A DNA stretch of 37,755 nucleotides, taken from assembly GCF_000320405.1 (NCBI RefSeq), contig NZ_KB291627.1, positions 1-37,755 of the forward strand. The letters run 5' to 3'. A program made the position numbers and the translations under genes. This DNA comes from Clostridium celatum DSM 1785. Lineage in GTDB: Bacteria > Bacillota > Clostridia > Clostridiales > Clostridiaceae. The notes under the pieces were generated by a model. It was not told the DNA's origin. It made no database searches and saw nothing but the letters and a program-made list of their open reading frames with translations. Shown one piece after another: positions 26,241-35,174 of the stretch. The first letter of the stretch is position 1. Every line of letters starts with the position of its first letter.

Positions 26241-27164
26241 TTATTTACATCTATATCTTGATATATAAGAATCAAAATTCCACTTTGCAAGAAAGCTTTT
26301 AGCGCAGTTATAGCCAGAATTAAATAAATTTAAGTATTCGTCTTTTGATATACCAAAATCAACAGTTCCAACATCGTAAGTTTTTATTTTTATAGTACGT
26401 ACAGAATCCTTATTGTTCAAAAATGCCTCATCATCTTTGGTCAGAATAGTATCCACTACATCACAAGCAAAGGTAATTAAATTACTTTTATTAGGATGAA
26501 CTTTTTTTAAATCTTTATTACTAACTAATTTTAAGCCAAAAGTTGGCCACCGCGGATTATTTTCTACATCAAAAATCCATACAGGAAAATTACTTAATAA
26601 GCCACCATCAACAATAAAGCTTGAACTTTTTCCGTTATTAAGAACTACAGGATTAAAGTAAAATGGAATGCTAATACTCATTCTTACAGCCTTAGCGATT
26701 TCAAATTCTAATGGATCTATATTGTATTTTTTTAAGTCATCAGGAAGAATAAGAAGTTCTTTATTTGTAACATCGGATGCAATTACTTTAAGAGGACTTT
26801 CACCATTTATAGCAATATCTTTAAATTTACTTTTACCTTTAGCTTTATACATATCATTAAGATATTCTTCTATGTTATTGCCGGAAAATAATCCTTTATT
26901 TTTAAATAAACTTATTGCAGAACCTATTAATGGCAATAAGGTTAATTTATTTTTATCGTAGAAATATTTAAAATCTAAATTTAATAAGATATCTTTTAAT
27001 TCTTTACCACTATATCCAACTGCAAGTAAAGATGTAACTATTGCACCTGCAGAAGTACCGGCATAATGCTCAAATGTATATCCTTGTTCTTGTAAATAGT
27101 AAATTGCGCCTAATAAAGCAATTCCTTTTACTCCACCACCTTCACAAACAATATCAGCCTTCAT
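26241..27164 (-). CDS. Patatin-like phospholipase
   Basis: The protein has 307 aa: a serine hydrolase of the patatin family, expected to release fatty acids from membrane lipids. The Ser/Asp dyad is complete: the oxyanion loop GGGVKG (9-14), nucleophile Ser38 in GTSAG and Asp186 in DGG. No signal peptide or membrane helix is visible, so it acts in the cytosol or at the inner membrane face. The start at 27164 has GGTGGTGA upstream. It is a single gene between convergent DUF488 and the chromate-type pair. It shows no nearby nucleotide cyclase or other CBASS component, so a general lipid role is more likely than defence. Confidence 0.9.
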   Translation of the reverse strand: MKADIVCEGGGVKGIALLGAIYYLQEQGYTFEHYAGTSAGAIVTSLLAVGYSGKELKDILLNLDFKYFYDKNKLTLLPLIGSAISLFKNKGLFSGNNIEEYLNDMYKAKGKSKFKDIAINGESPLKVIASDVTNKELLILPDDLKKYNIDPLEFEIAKAVRMSISIPFYFNPVVLNNGKSSSFIVDGGLLSNFPVWIFDVENNPRWPTFGLKLVSNKDLKKVHPNKSNLITFACDVVDTILTKDDEAFLNNKDSVRTIKIKTYDVGTVDFGISKDEYLNLFNSGYNCAKSFLAKWNFDSYISRYRCK

Positions 27165-27272
27165 ATATTCACCACCATATTAAATTGAATCAATACAGTA
27201 TATGCTTAACTGGTAAGTTTTGAACAAAAGTGATAGTGAAAAGTTAATAATATAATTTGTTATTTTAGTGAG

Positions 27273-27836
27273 CTAGAATTTAAAAAGTATTCCTATAACT
27301 GCTGCGCTAGCTATGTAAACTATTGGATGTTTCTTTAATTTTGAAATAGCAAATATTAAAACAACTAATAAGATGGTAGATTTTATATTAATTATATCTA
27401 AGATTTTATGAGTTATATTAAATTTATCTAAAGCTAATATAGATACTTTAAATACTTGATATCCGGCAGCAGCTATTAAAGCTGCAACAGCAGGTCTTAA
27501 TCCGTAGAATACTGATTCGACAGCTCTACTTTCTTTAAACTTATTTAAAAAGTGTGCAATTATAATTATTACTATTACAGAGGGAGTAACTAATCCAAGT
27601 GTTGCAATTATACCTCCAAGTATTCCAGAGGCACGGAATCCAGCAAAAGTAGCCATGTTAACTCCAATAGCACCGGGAGTTGATTGAGATACTGCAATCA
27701 TATCCATTAACATTTGATTATCAAACCAGTTGTATTTAGCAGCTAGTTCATATAGAAAAGGAATTGTTGCAAGGCCCCCACCAACGGAAAATAAGCCAAC
27801 TTTACAAAATTCTAAAAATAAAGTTAAATAAATCAT
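27273..27836 (-). CDS. chrA: Chromate transporter half (CHR), second gene
   Basis: The protein has 187 aa with about six hydrophobic segments and one CHR domain: SVGGGLATIPFL near the start, SQSTPGAIGVNMATFAGF and a glycine-rich helix GILGGIIATLG. Long ChrA proteins contain two CHR domains; this is the short-chain form, paired with the upstream gene (4-nt ATGA overlap). CHR proteins export chromate in known cases, but in anaerobes the native substrate may be another oxyanion. A complete gene. Confidence 0.86.
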   Translation of the reverse strand: MIYLTLFLEFCKVGLFSVGGGLATIPFLYELAAKYNWFDNQMLMDMIAVSQSTPGAIGVNMATFAGFRASGILGGIIATLGLVTPSVIVIIIIAHFLNKFKESRAVESVFYGLRPAVAALIAAAGYQVFKVSILALDKFNITHKILDIINIKSTILLVVLIFAISKLKKHPIVYIASAAVIGILFKF

Positions 27837-28375
27837 TGTTTTTCACCTCTCAAAGATTTAGAAATAAATCCAATTAAACCAGCAGCTATTACTATATAAA
27901 CTGGTGATAATCCAAAGAATGCTGAAATAATAAATGTAGCTAATGCGATTATTACACCTAAATAATCTTTAACAGATGATTTTAACAGTTTAACTACTGT
28001 AGTTATAATCAATGCAACAACAGCAACCCTAATTCCTGCAAAAGCACTTTGAACTATAGCTAGATTTGCAAAGTTTTGAAGAAATGATGCAATTATAAGT
28101 ATTATAACTATAGATGGGAAAATTACTCCAAGAGTAGCAACTATTCCACCAATAACACCTCTAAGTTTAAAACCTATAAATGTTGCTGTGTTAACAGCAA
28201 TTACTCCAGGTGTACATTGACCAACAGCATAGTAATCTAGGATTTCTTTCTCTGTTGACCATTTTTTATTTTCAACAATTTCTTTTTGAATTAGAGGAAG
28301 CATAGCATATCCACCACCAAATGTAAGAGCACCAATCCTACAAAAGGTCCAAAATAAATCAAATAATTCTTTCAT
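27833..28375 (-). CDS. chrA: Chromate transporter half (CHR), first gene
   Basis: The protein has 180 aa, one CHR domain: LTFGGGYAMLPLIQ, GQCTPGVIAVNTATFIGF and GVIGGIVATLG. It forms a two-gene unit with the overlapping downstream half, the usual arrangement of short-chain CHR pairs, which probably act as an antiparallel heterodimer. An AAAAGGAGA-like SD lies just upstream of ATG 28375. Its promoter must lie in the 418-nt divergent region shared with the CDF gene. Confidence 0.86.
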   Translation of the reverse strand: MKELFDLFWTFCRIGALTFGGGYAMLPLIQKEIVENKKWSTEKEILDYYAVGQCTPGVIAVNTATFIGFKLRGVIGGIVATLGVIFPSIVIILIIASFLQNFANLAIVQSAFAGIRVAVVALIITTVVKLLKSSVKDYLGVIIALATFIISAFFGLSPVYIVIAAGLIGFISKSLRGEKQ

Positions 28376-28793
28376 TGATAAATAATCTCCTTTTAAAAAT
28401 ATTTTATTTATATAGAACTAAAATAGATAAAATAATATAAATTAGATATAAGTTCCATTTGATATTATATACTTAATTTATGGAAGTAAACAACTTAATA
28501 TAAGATAATACTTTCAAAAAATAAATTTTTATATAATAACGAAAATACCAGATTACATAATAATAAAATATTTTTAATAACTAAAAAATAAAATAAAGTG
28601 TTAAAAAACTATGTACGTAGGTACATTTTAATAAAAAATTAGTACATTTATGCTATTTGAATATAAAATCAGTACCACAATTGCATATATTAGTTGTAAT
28701 TTATGAGCACTTTAGTCATTACTAATAAAAAGCAATTAGTATAAAATATAAGTATCTAGTTGAGAAATATAAAAGAGAATAGAGGTGAGAATA
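28376..28793. other. Divergent intergenic region chr/CDF
   Basis: These 418 bases hold no supported gene. They are very AT-rich and should contain both divergent promoters. The only distinct structure is the palindrome ATGTAC-GTAG-GTACAT at 28611-28626. Confidence 0.5.
28611..28626. promoter_or_regulatory. Palindromic operator candidate
   Basis: ATGTAC-GTAG-GTACAT is a perfect 6+4+6 palindrome in an otherwise featureless AT-rich divergent region, and it is comparatively GC-rich. A further GTACAT-like half (AGTACATTT) lies 15 nt to the right. It may bind a dimeric repressor acting on the chromate-type pair, the CDF gene or both; no regulator gene is adjacent. Confidence 0.4.
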
Positions 28794-29696
28794 ATGAAAC
28801 TAGAGAATAAAATATTAAAACTATCAGTAATAGGTGCGTTATTCTTTGCGCTATTTGGTATTGCATGGGGATGAGCGATAAAATCTGATATGATTATATT
28901 CGATGGATTATATTCATTTATCAGTTTAATATTATCAATGTTATCCTTATATATTAATAATTACATGGCAAAAAGAGATTTTGATAAATTTCCTTTTGGT
29001 AAACATATTTTAGAACCAATAGTTATTTCAATAAAATCATTAATAATCGCTATTATGTGTTTATATTCATTAATAGATGCAATAAAAACAATAGTAAGTG
29101 GTGGAAATAGCGTATCACTTGGTTTAGCAATTATATATTCAATTGTATCAGTAGTTGGATGTGGAGTAATTTCATTTTATATGAAAATTAAAGAGAAGGA
29201 ATTATCATCAGAGCTTATTAAGGCAGAGTGTATGCAATGGTTTATGGATACAGCATTAAGTACTGCTGTATTAGTTGCATTTTTAGTTGCAGAAGTTTTA
29301 GCAAAAACAAAGTTAAATATTTTAAATCCGTATATTGATCCAGGTATGACAGTAGTGGTTTCTTTAATATTTATAAAAATGCCTATAAAGACATTTATAA
29401 ACAGTTTTAAAGAAGTAATGTGTGTAAAGGCTGATGATGAAATAAATGAAGATATTTATGTATTAGTTAAAGAAATTGAAGAAGAATATAAATTTGAAGA
29501 TTCTATAACAAGAGTATCTAAAATTGGTAGTGAGCTTAGAATTGAAATAGATTTTGTTTATAATAAAGATAGTAAACTTAAAACTCTAGATCAAATGGAT
29601 AGAGTAAGAGAAGAAATAAATAATGCCATTAAGCATATTGATTATAATAAATGGCTTAATGTTTCATTTACTGGAAATAAAAAATGGGCAATATAA
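28794..29696 (+). pseudogene. CDF cation efflux protein with in-frame TGA
   Basis: This is a cation diffusion facilitator family transporter, 300 codons from ATG 28794 (SD AGGTGAG). Codon 27 is TGA (28872-28874), between GIAWG and AIKSDMIIFDG, where a hydrophobic residue is expected inside the first membrane helix; the frame is the same on both sides. If real, only a 26-residue peptide is made, unless translation restarts at ATG 28890, which lacks an SD and would lose helix 1. One base change (for example TTA to TGA) explains it. The rest is intact: FPFGKHILEP, ECMQWFMDTALST and a C-terminal cytosolic domain. The FDGLYSF motif differs from the usual HSxxD of zinc CDFs, so the metal is uncertain. 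Confidence 0.82.
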
Positions 29697-29724
29697 AAAG
29701 ACCAGCAATAGCTGGTCTTTTTAT
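29696..29724 (+). terminator. Terminator of CDF gene
   Basis: AAAAGACCAGC, loop AATA and GCTGGTCTTTT form a strong stem (29696-29706 with 29711-29721) followed by T residues. It overlaps the CDF stop codon. Confidence 0.93.
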
Positions 29725-29755
29725 TTATAATTTATTTTTGTATAATTATGTATAT

Positions 29756-29795
29756 AATCTATTATAGTAATAAATAGAATTTAACATAATAGATT
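29756..29795 (+). repeat. Inverted repeat in DUF368 leader
   Basis: AATCTATTAT (29756-29765) is perfectly complementary to ATAATAGATT (29786-29795), 20 nt apart, immediately after a TATAAT-like box. It could be a leader hairpin or an operator; all-AT repeats of this size can also be chance. Confidence 0.35.
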
Positions 29796-29885
29796 AAAAG
29801 TTATATAAGGAGTGGAAATTTTATGAATAACTGATAGATAGAAAAATTATATTGCATTACATACATAAATAAGGAGATATTTTAA

Positions 29886-30698
29886 ATGAAATTTTTGATG
29901 AATTTTATAAAGGGTATTGTTATAGGTGTATCCATGTTGGTTCCAGGAGTAAGTGGTGGAACTATGGCTATAATTTTTGGAATATATGATGATTTGATAC
30001 ATGCAGTTGGTAGCTTTTTTGAGGATTGGAAAAAACATAGTAAGCTTTTAATTCAGTTAGCTTTAGGTGGAATAGTTGGAGTATTACTTTTTAGTAGAAT
30101 GATAGAAAAAATTTTAGGAAAATTTCCTAGTATCATGGGTTTCTTTTTTATTGGAATAGTATGTGGTGGAATACCAACATTATATAAAAAGGCTACTATA
30201 GGAAATAAGAAAAGTTCTGATATTATATTTTTGATTCTAGGGTTAATAATTGCAATATTATTATCAAAAGATCCAGAAGCCATTTCAGTTATGGCTACAG
30301 CAGGAGATAGTAAGGGATTAATATTTCTATTTATAGCAGGTATAGTAATATCAGTTGCATTTATATTACCAGGCCTAAGTACCTCATTTATGTTACTTAT
30401 ATTAGGGTTATATAATGTTACATTAAATGCTATAAATACGTTTAATATTAAGTTTTTAGTTCCGATGATACTAGGAATTTTTATTGGAACAATAGCAACT
30501 AGTAAGATAATAGAAATATCTCTCAATAGGTATCCTAATAAAACATATATGATGATTTTAGGGTTTGTTATTGGATCAATAATACCTATATACCCAGGCA
30601 TGCCAAATGGAATTAATATTTTATATTTAATTATATCATTAATTGTTGGATTTTTAATAATTTACTATATTAGCAAGGTAAGCGATATTATTAATTGA
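29886..30698 (+). CDS. DUF368 (PopT-type) polyprenyl-phosphate transporter
   Basis: The protein has 270 aa with about eight membrane helices. The family motif VPGVSGGTMA lies near residue 20, and a second related segment LPGLSTSFMLL near 165 reveals an internal repeat. DUF368 proteins (PopT) were recently shown in other Gram-positive bacteria to recycle undecaprenyl phosphate across the membrane for wall synthesis. ATG 29886 follows AAGGAG. A second SD-like AAGGAG upstream precedes a three-codon ATG-AAT-AAC-TGA at 29823, probably without function. A single gene closed by a terminator. Confidence 0.88.
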   Translation: MKFLMNFIKGIVIGVSMLVPGVSGGTMAIIFGIYDDLIHAVGSFFEDWKKHSKLLIQLALGGIVGVLLFSRMIEKILGKFPSIMGFFFIGIVCGGIPTLYKKATIGNKKSSDIIFLILGLIIAILLSKDPEAISVMATAGDSKGLIFLFIAGIVISVAFILPGLSTSFMLLILGLYNVTLNAINTFNIKFLVPMILGIFIGTIATSKIIEISLNRYPNKTYMMILGFVIGSIIPIYPGMPNGINILYLIISLIVGFLIIYYISKVSDIIN

Positions 30699-30747
30699 TA
30701 ATAAAGGGTATAATATATTAAATTTTAATTTAAATAATAAAAAATAA

Positions 30748-30784
30748 TAAAAAAAGTTAGTCAGATGACTAACTCTTTTTTTAT
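30748..30784 (+). terminator. Terminator of DUF368 gene
   Basis: AGTTAGTC (30755-30762), loop AGAT, GACTAACT (30767-30774), flanked by A-run and T-run. Confidence 0.9.
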
Positions 30785-30849
30785 TTGTAGGAACTTTTAT
30801 GTTAGAATATTAGTCTAATAATGTGAAATATTAAAATTTTGTAATTAAA

Positions 30850-30878
30850 TTGTAAGAAAATATTAGGATTTATATGAT
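30850..30878 (+). promoter_or_regulatory. Candidate sigma-A promoter of transporter operon
   Basis: TTGTAA (30850-30855), 17-nt spacer, TATGAT (30873-30878), 79 nt before the lipoprotein start. Confidence 0.5.
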
Positions 30879-30957
30879 AGAATACATTGGATAAAAATGT
30901 TATTATATTATAATAAATAGCAAAAAATAAAATATTTTCAAAAATGTGGAGGGTGAA

Positions 30958-33450
30958 ATGGGGAAAGTATTAAAAAGAATGCTTGCAACAATGTTATCAC
31001 TAACATTTGTTGTTAGTGCAATAGGGTGTTCTAATAGCACAACTGCAAAAAATGAAAAAGGAAGATATGTAGAAGAAAGATATGAATTACCTAGTAATAC
31101 CTATATCCAAAGTATGGTAAAGCTAGATGATGGTAAAATCGCAATTATTGCTTATAATGAAGAAGGAAAATTAACATCATTCATATCAGAAGATGGAGGT
31201 AAAACTTTAACTGAAAGTACTATAGAATTACCTAAAGAAGAAGGAAAAGAAACTGCAGTTATGAGTTCTACATATTTAAGTGATGGCAGAATTATTTTAA
31301 GTTATTACTTTATGGAACCATTTAATGAGGATTCAGTAACTTTAGATGGTACTATAACAGAAGGAGAAGTAGCAGAAGGTGATTCAGAAACTACAGATGA
31401 CAATATAAAAGAAGAGTGGGTATATGAAGAACCAGAATATAAATATGCCATAATAGAAAATGGTGGAACTATAACTGATATTGATTTAGGTAACAATACA
31501 GAAAATGAACACGAAATGATGTATGGTGGACCACAGCAATTAGCATCAGCAGCTAATGGTGATATTTTTTATTCTAATGGAATGGGAGAAGTTATAACTC
31601 AAATAGATGGTGAAACATTTGAAGAAAAAAATATATTTTCAAGTGATGATTATATAAATAGTTTTTTATTAGTTGGAGATTCATTAATAATATGTGGATT
31701 TGATTCAATCATAGAATTCGATATTAATACTGGAAAAGAAATTGGTAATTTAGAAGAATTAGAAAAAGAAACTATTAAATCACAAACTTCTTACTATCCA
31801 TCATTTATTAATTCAGGTAGTAAAGATAAACTTTATTATTATAATGTAAATGGATTATTTGCTTATGATATGGAGTCTAAAAAAGTTTCACAATTAATAG
31901 ATGGAGCATTATCGTCATTTGGTATGACAGATATGTATTTAATGGCATTTATAGAAAAAGAAAATGATGAGTTTTTAGCGGCATTTAATGATTGGACAAA
32001 CAACGAAGTTACGCTTATAAATTACAAATATGATGCAGAAATAGCATCAGTTCCAGACCAACAAATAAGAGTATATTCTTTATTAGAAAATGATGCAATA
32101 AGACAAGCTATTTCAGCTTATGCAAAAGCACATCCAGATATTTATATAAAATATGAGATTGGATTAAGCTGGGATAATGGAGTAACAGAATCAGATGCAC
32201 TTAAAACTTTAAATACAGAAATAATGGCAGGAAATGGACCAGATATAATTTTATTAGATGGACTTGAAGCAGAGTCTTATATTGAAAAAGGTTTATTAGA
32301 AGATTTAAGTGATGTTATTTCTCCAATGGTAGATAATGATGAGATATTTAAAAATATAGCAGATGCCTATACTGTTGATGAAAAGATATATCAATTTCCA
32401 ACATCATTTAGATTCCCAATGTTAGTTGGTAATAAGGATACTATAAATTCAGTTACAGATTTTAAATCATTAGTTGAATTAACTAAAAAATTAGCAAGTG
32501 AATCAGATAATAGGGTATTCTCTGATTATTACTCTCCAAAAGGGTTATTATATGCTTTATATTATTTATATGGAAACAACTGGCTTAATAGTGATAAAAC
32601 TATAAATGTAGATGAAATAAGTAATTTCTTTACATTAACAAAGGAAATGTATGATGCAATAGATGCAAATTATCAAAAATATATAGAAAGCATGAATGAT
32701 AAATACCAAATGGATACTAATAAGGATTCAAACTTTAGTGTAGATTCTGAAGAGGGAATTGCTGATAAAAATGAAGTAGATGAAAATTATGAAGATGTAA
32801 GTAATGTTTATGAACTACAATATTATTTAAGTCCATCAATTTATGCTGATTCTTTCTTAATGGATGAACCAGTAAGCTTAATGTATGGAAGCTTAGATGG
32901 AACTTATGGATATTCTTCATTAATTACAGCTTTACTTAATGATACTAAATTGGATTACAAGGTTTTATCTAGAGGTGATGAAAAAATATTCATTCCTTCA
33001 AATGTAATTGGAATAAATGCAAAGAGTGAAAATAAAGATGCAGCTAAAGAAATATTAAAGGAAATGCTTTCAGAAAAATCAAAAGATAATATGATGTATT
33101 CTCAAGGATTAACAGTAAATAAAAAATCTTTAAAGAACCAATTTGAATTAGAGAAGAGTGAATATTATGAACCTGAATTTGATGAAACAACTAATCATTA
33201 TACTCAAGGTAGCATGATATTTATAGATGAAAATGGAAAAGAAAAAGAAATAAAACAATTATGGCCAAATGAAGAGGATGTTAATAAATTAATAGGCGAA
33301 ATAGAAAGCTTACAAGTGGCACCAGTAATGAATAGAGTATTATTAGTCGAAGTTGCCAAACAATTTAATGAATTCGCAACAGGAAATATTACTTTAGATG
33401 ATGCTATGAATACAATAGTAGACAACTTAGATCTTTATTTATCAGAGTAA
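30958..33450 (+). CDS. Propeller-fused extracellular solute-binding lipoprotein
   Basis: The protein has 830 aa. A lipoprotein signal ends in SAIGC (Cys near residue 24), so it is tethered outside the membrane. Residues about 35-370 form repeated beta strands with an Asp-box-like SEDGGKTL, suggesting a beta-propeller. From about 375 (QQIRVYSLLENDA) a family 1 solute-binding domain follows, with the typical NTEIMAGNGPDIILLDG and, near the end, GINAKSENKDAAKEILKEM. Typical CUT1 binding proteins are about 420 residues, so the N-terminal half is an unusual addition. ATG 30958 follows GGAGGGTG. The permeases start 1 nt after its stop. The substrate is unknown; a sugar, glycan or peptide is possible. 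Confidence 0.85.
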   Translation: MGKVLKRMLATMLSLTFVVSAIGCSNSTTAKNEKGRYVEERYELPSNTYIQSMVKLDDGKIAIIAYNEEGKLTSFISEDGGKTLTESTIELPKEEGKETAVMSSTYLSDGRIILSYYFMEPFNEDSVTLDGTITEGEVAEGDSETTDDNIKEEWVYEEPEYKYAIIENGGTITDIDLGNNTENEHEMMYGGPQQLASAANGDIFYSNGMGEVITQIDGETFEEKNIFSSDDYINSFLLVGDSLIICGFDSIIEFDINTGKEIGNLEELEKETIKSQTSYYPSFINSGSKDKLYYYNVNGLFAYDMESKKVSQLIDGALSSFGMTDMYLMAFIEKENDEFLAAFNDWTNNEVTLINYKYDAEIASVPDQQIRVYSLLENDAIRQAISAYAKAHPDIYIKYEIGLSWDNGVTESDALKTLNTEIMAGNGPDIILLDGLEAESYIEKGLLEDLSDVISPMVDNDEIFKNIADAYTVDEKIYQFPTSFRFPMLVGNKDTINSVTDFKSLVELTKKLASESDNRVFSDYYSPKGLLYALYYLYGNNWLNSDKTINVDEISNFFTLTKEMYDAIDANYQKYIESMNDKYQMDTNKDSNFSVDSEEGIADKNEVDENYEDVSNVYELQYYLSPSIYADSFLMDEPVSLMYGSLDGTYGYSSLITALLNDTKLDYKVLSRGDEKIFIPSNVIGINAKSENKDAAKEILKEMLSEKSKDNMMYSQGLTVNKKSLKNQFELEKSEYYEPEFDETTNHYTQGSMIFIDENGKEKEIKQLWPNEEDVNKLIGEIESLQVAPVMNRVLLVEVAKQFNEFATGNITLDDAMNTIVDNLDLYLSE

Positions 33451-33451
33451 T

Positions 33452-34308
33452 ATGGAACAAGTACGTAAAAGAAAAAAGCAAAAATTAACTGGCTTATATT
33501 TCGTAATGCCTAGTCTAATAGGGGTAGCAATATTTACATTGCTTCCCTCTTTAGATGTTTTTATTAGATCCTTTCAAAGTGCCATTTCAAGAGAATTTGT
33601 AGGGTTAGAGAATTATGTAGAGGTATTTGGTAATACTGCATTTAAATTAGCAACTCAAAATACAATTAAGTTTGTTAGTATATGTATACCATTATTATTA
33701 GTATTATCATTACTTATTGCAGTAATATTAAATAAGTTTGTTGAAGAATCACAAATATTAAGAACTGCTTTTTTAATACCTATGGCGGTACCTATAGCTT
33801 CAGTAGTATTAATATGGAATATTGTATTTCATGAGCAGGGGGTTTTAAGTGGGGTATTAGATAAATTTCAAATAGGTAGTCAAGATTGGATGAGTACAGG
33901 CTTTTCTTTTTGGATATTAGTATTTAGTTACATATGGAAAAATTTAGGGTACAATATTATATTATGGTTAGCAGGACTGAATGCAATATCAAAAGAAGTA
34001 TATGAATCTGCAAGGGTAGATGGTGCAGGGGAATTTACATGTTTTACAAAGATAACGCTTCCTTGTTTAAAGCCAACGTTATATACTGTTGCTGTATTAT
34101 CGCTACTTAATTCTTTTAAAGTATTTAGAGAAGCATATTTAGTAGCTGGAGATTATCCAGATAAAAGTATGTATTTATTACAACACTTATTTAACAATTG
34201 GTTCAGAGAAATGTCATTTGGTAAAATGGCAGCAGCATCTGTGTTATGGCTATTATAATATTTATTTTAATAATGCTTCTTCAAAGAGCATGGGAAAATC
34301 AAGATTAG
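33452..34308 (+). pseudogene. MalF-type ABC permease, broken near its 3' end
   Basis: This is a CUT1-type sugar-importer permease, about 286 aa when joined, with six membrane helices. The EAA loop that contacts the ATPase is present (ESARVDGAGEFTCFTKITLP). The frame stops at 34256-34258 after AAASVLWLL, in the middle of the last helix; in the -1 frame the helix continues (IFILIMLLQRAW) to TAG 34306-34308. One T or A is therefore missing near 34253-34257. As read the protein would lack half of its last helix. The full gene ends 17 nt before the next start, as expected in an operon. Confidence 0.83.
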
Positions 34309-34325
34309 GAATGGAGAGTAAGAAA

Positions 34326-35168
34326 ATGAAAAAAAAATTAATATTTATTATATTACTAATAATATCTTTATTTATGTGCTTTCCGGTAATATTCTTAATT
34401 GCGGGTTCTTTTATGGGCGTTGGAGAGCTAAAGAGTTATTTAGGACCTGTTTTATCAGAAAATATAAGTGGTTTTGTATCTTGGGAATTGTTACCTAAGT
34501 ATCCTACTTTAAGATCATATGTAGAGCTATTATTAGATACACCACAATTTTTTGTAATGTTTTGGAATTCTGTGAAAATAGTATTCTTTTCTATATTAGG
34601 GCAGCTTTTATTTGGTATTGCAGCTGCATGGGGGTTTGCAAGATATAAGTTTCCATTTAAAAAAATACTATTTACGATATATATTGTAGTGATGTTAATG
34701 CCATTCCAAGTAACAATGTTATCAAGTTACTTAGTTTTAGATTCAATTAACATATTGGATACTCACTTAAGTATTATATTACCTGCAATATTTTCAACTT
34801 TTTCAGTATTTATAATGTATAGATTTTTTTGTAATATACCGGAATCTATTATAGAATCAGCAAGAATTGATGGTGCTAGTGAGATAAAGATATTTATTAA
34901 GATAGGAATTCCATTAGGTATGCCAGGAATAATGTCAGCAGTAGTATTACAATTTTTAGAATACTGGAATTTAATAGAACAGCCATTAACTTTCTTAAAG
35001 GATAAGGCACTATGGCCATTATCAATTTATCTACCTAATATTACTTTAGAAAATGCTGATATAGCATTTACAGCATCAGCAGTAACACTTGTTGCAGCTA
35101 TAATAGTATTTTTTGCAGGACAAAGTTATTTAGAGCAAGGTATTGCAGCATCAGCAGTAAAGGAATGA
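34326..35168 (+). CDS. MalG-type ABC permease
   Basis: The protein has 280 aa, six membrane helices, and is the second CUT1 permease forming a heterodimer with the upstream one. The EAA motif reads ESARIDGASEIKIFIKIGIP. ATG 34326 is preferred because GGAGAG lies 7 nt upstream; earlier in-frame starts at 34218 and 34311 lie in the restored end of the previous gene or directly against an AGGA. No ATP-binding subunit is encoded in the window, so a shared MsmX-like ATPase elsewhere may energise the pair. Confidence 0.88.
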   Translation: MKKKLIFIILLIISLFMCFPVIFLIAGSFMGVGELKSYLGPVLSENISGFVSWELLPKYPTLRSYVELLLDTPQFFVMFWNSVKIVFFSILGQLLFGIAAAWGFARYKFPFKKILFTIYIVVMLMPFQVTMLSSYLVLDSINILDTHLSIILPAIFSTFSVFIMYRFFCNIPESIIESARIDGASEIKIFIKIGIPLGMPGIMSAVVLQFLEYWNLIEQPLTFLKDKALWPLSIYLPNITLENADIAFTASAVTLVAAIIVFFAGQSYLEQGIAASAVKE

Positions 35169-35174
35169 TGAGTT

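Noticed and set aside
26241..27164. Patatin gene as an anti-phage effector (CBASS-like)
   Set aside because: No cyclase, sensor or other defence gene adjoins it; it stands alone between terminators.
29823..29834. Three-codon ORF ATG-AAT-AAC-TGA with an upstream AAGGAG before DUF368
   Set aside because: Too short to support a leader-peptide claim; no attenuator is clearly linked to it.
30053..30601. Minus-strand 182-codon frame inside the DUF368 gene
   Set aside because: Fully antisense to a well-recognised membrane protein; the composition mirrors the opposite strand and no SD is seen.
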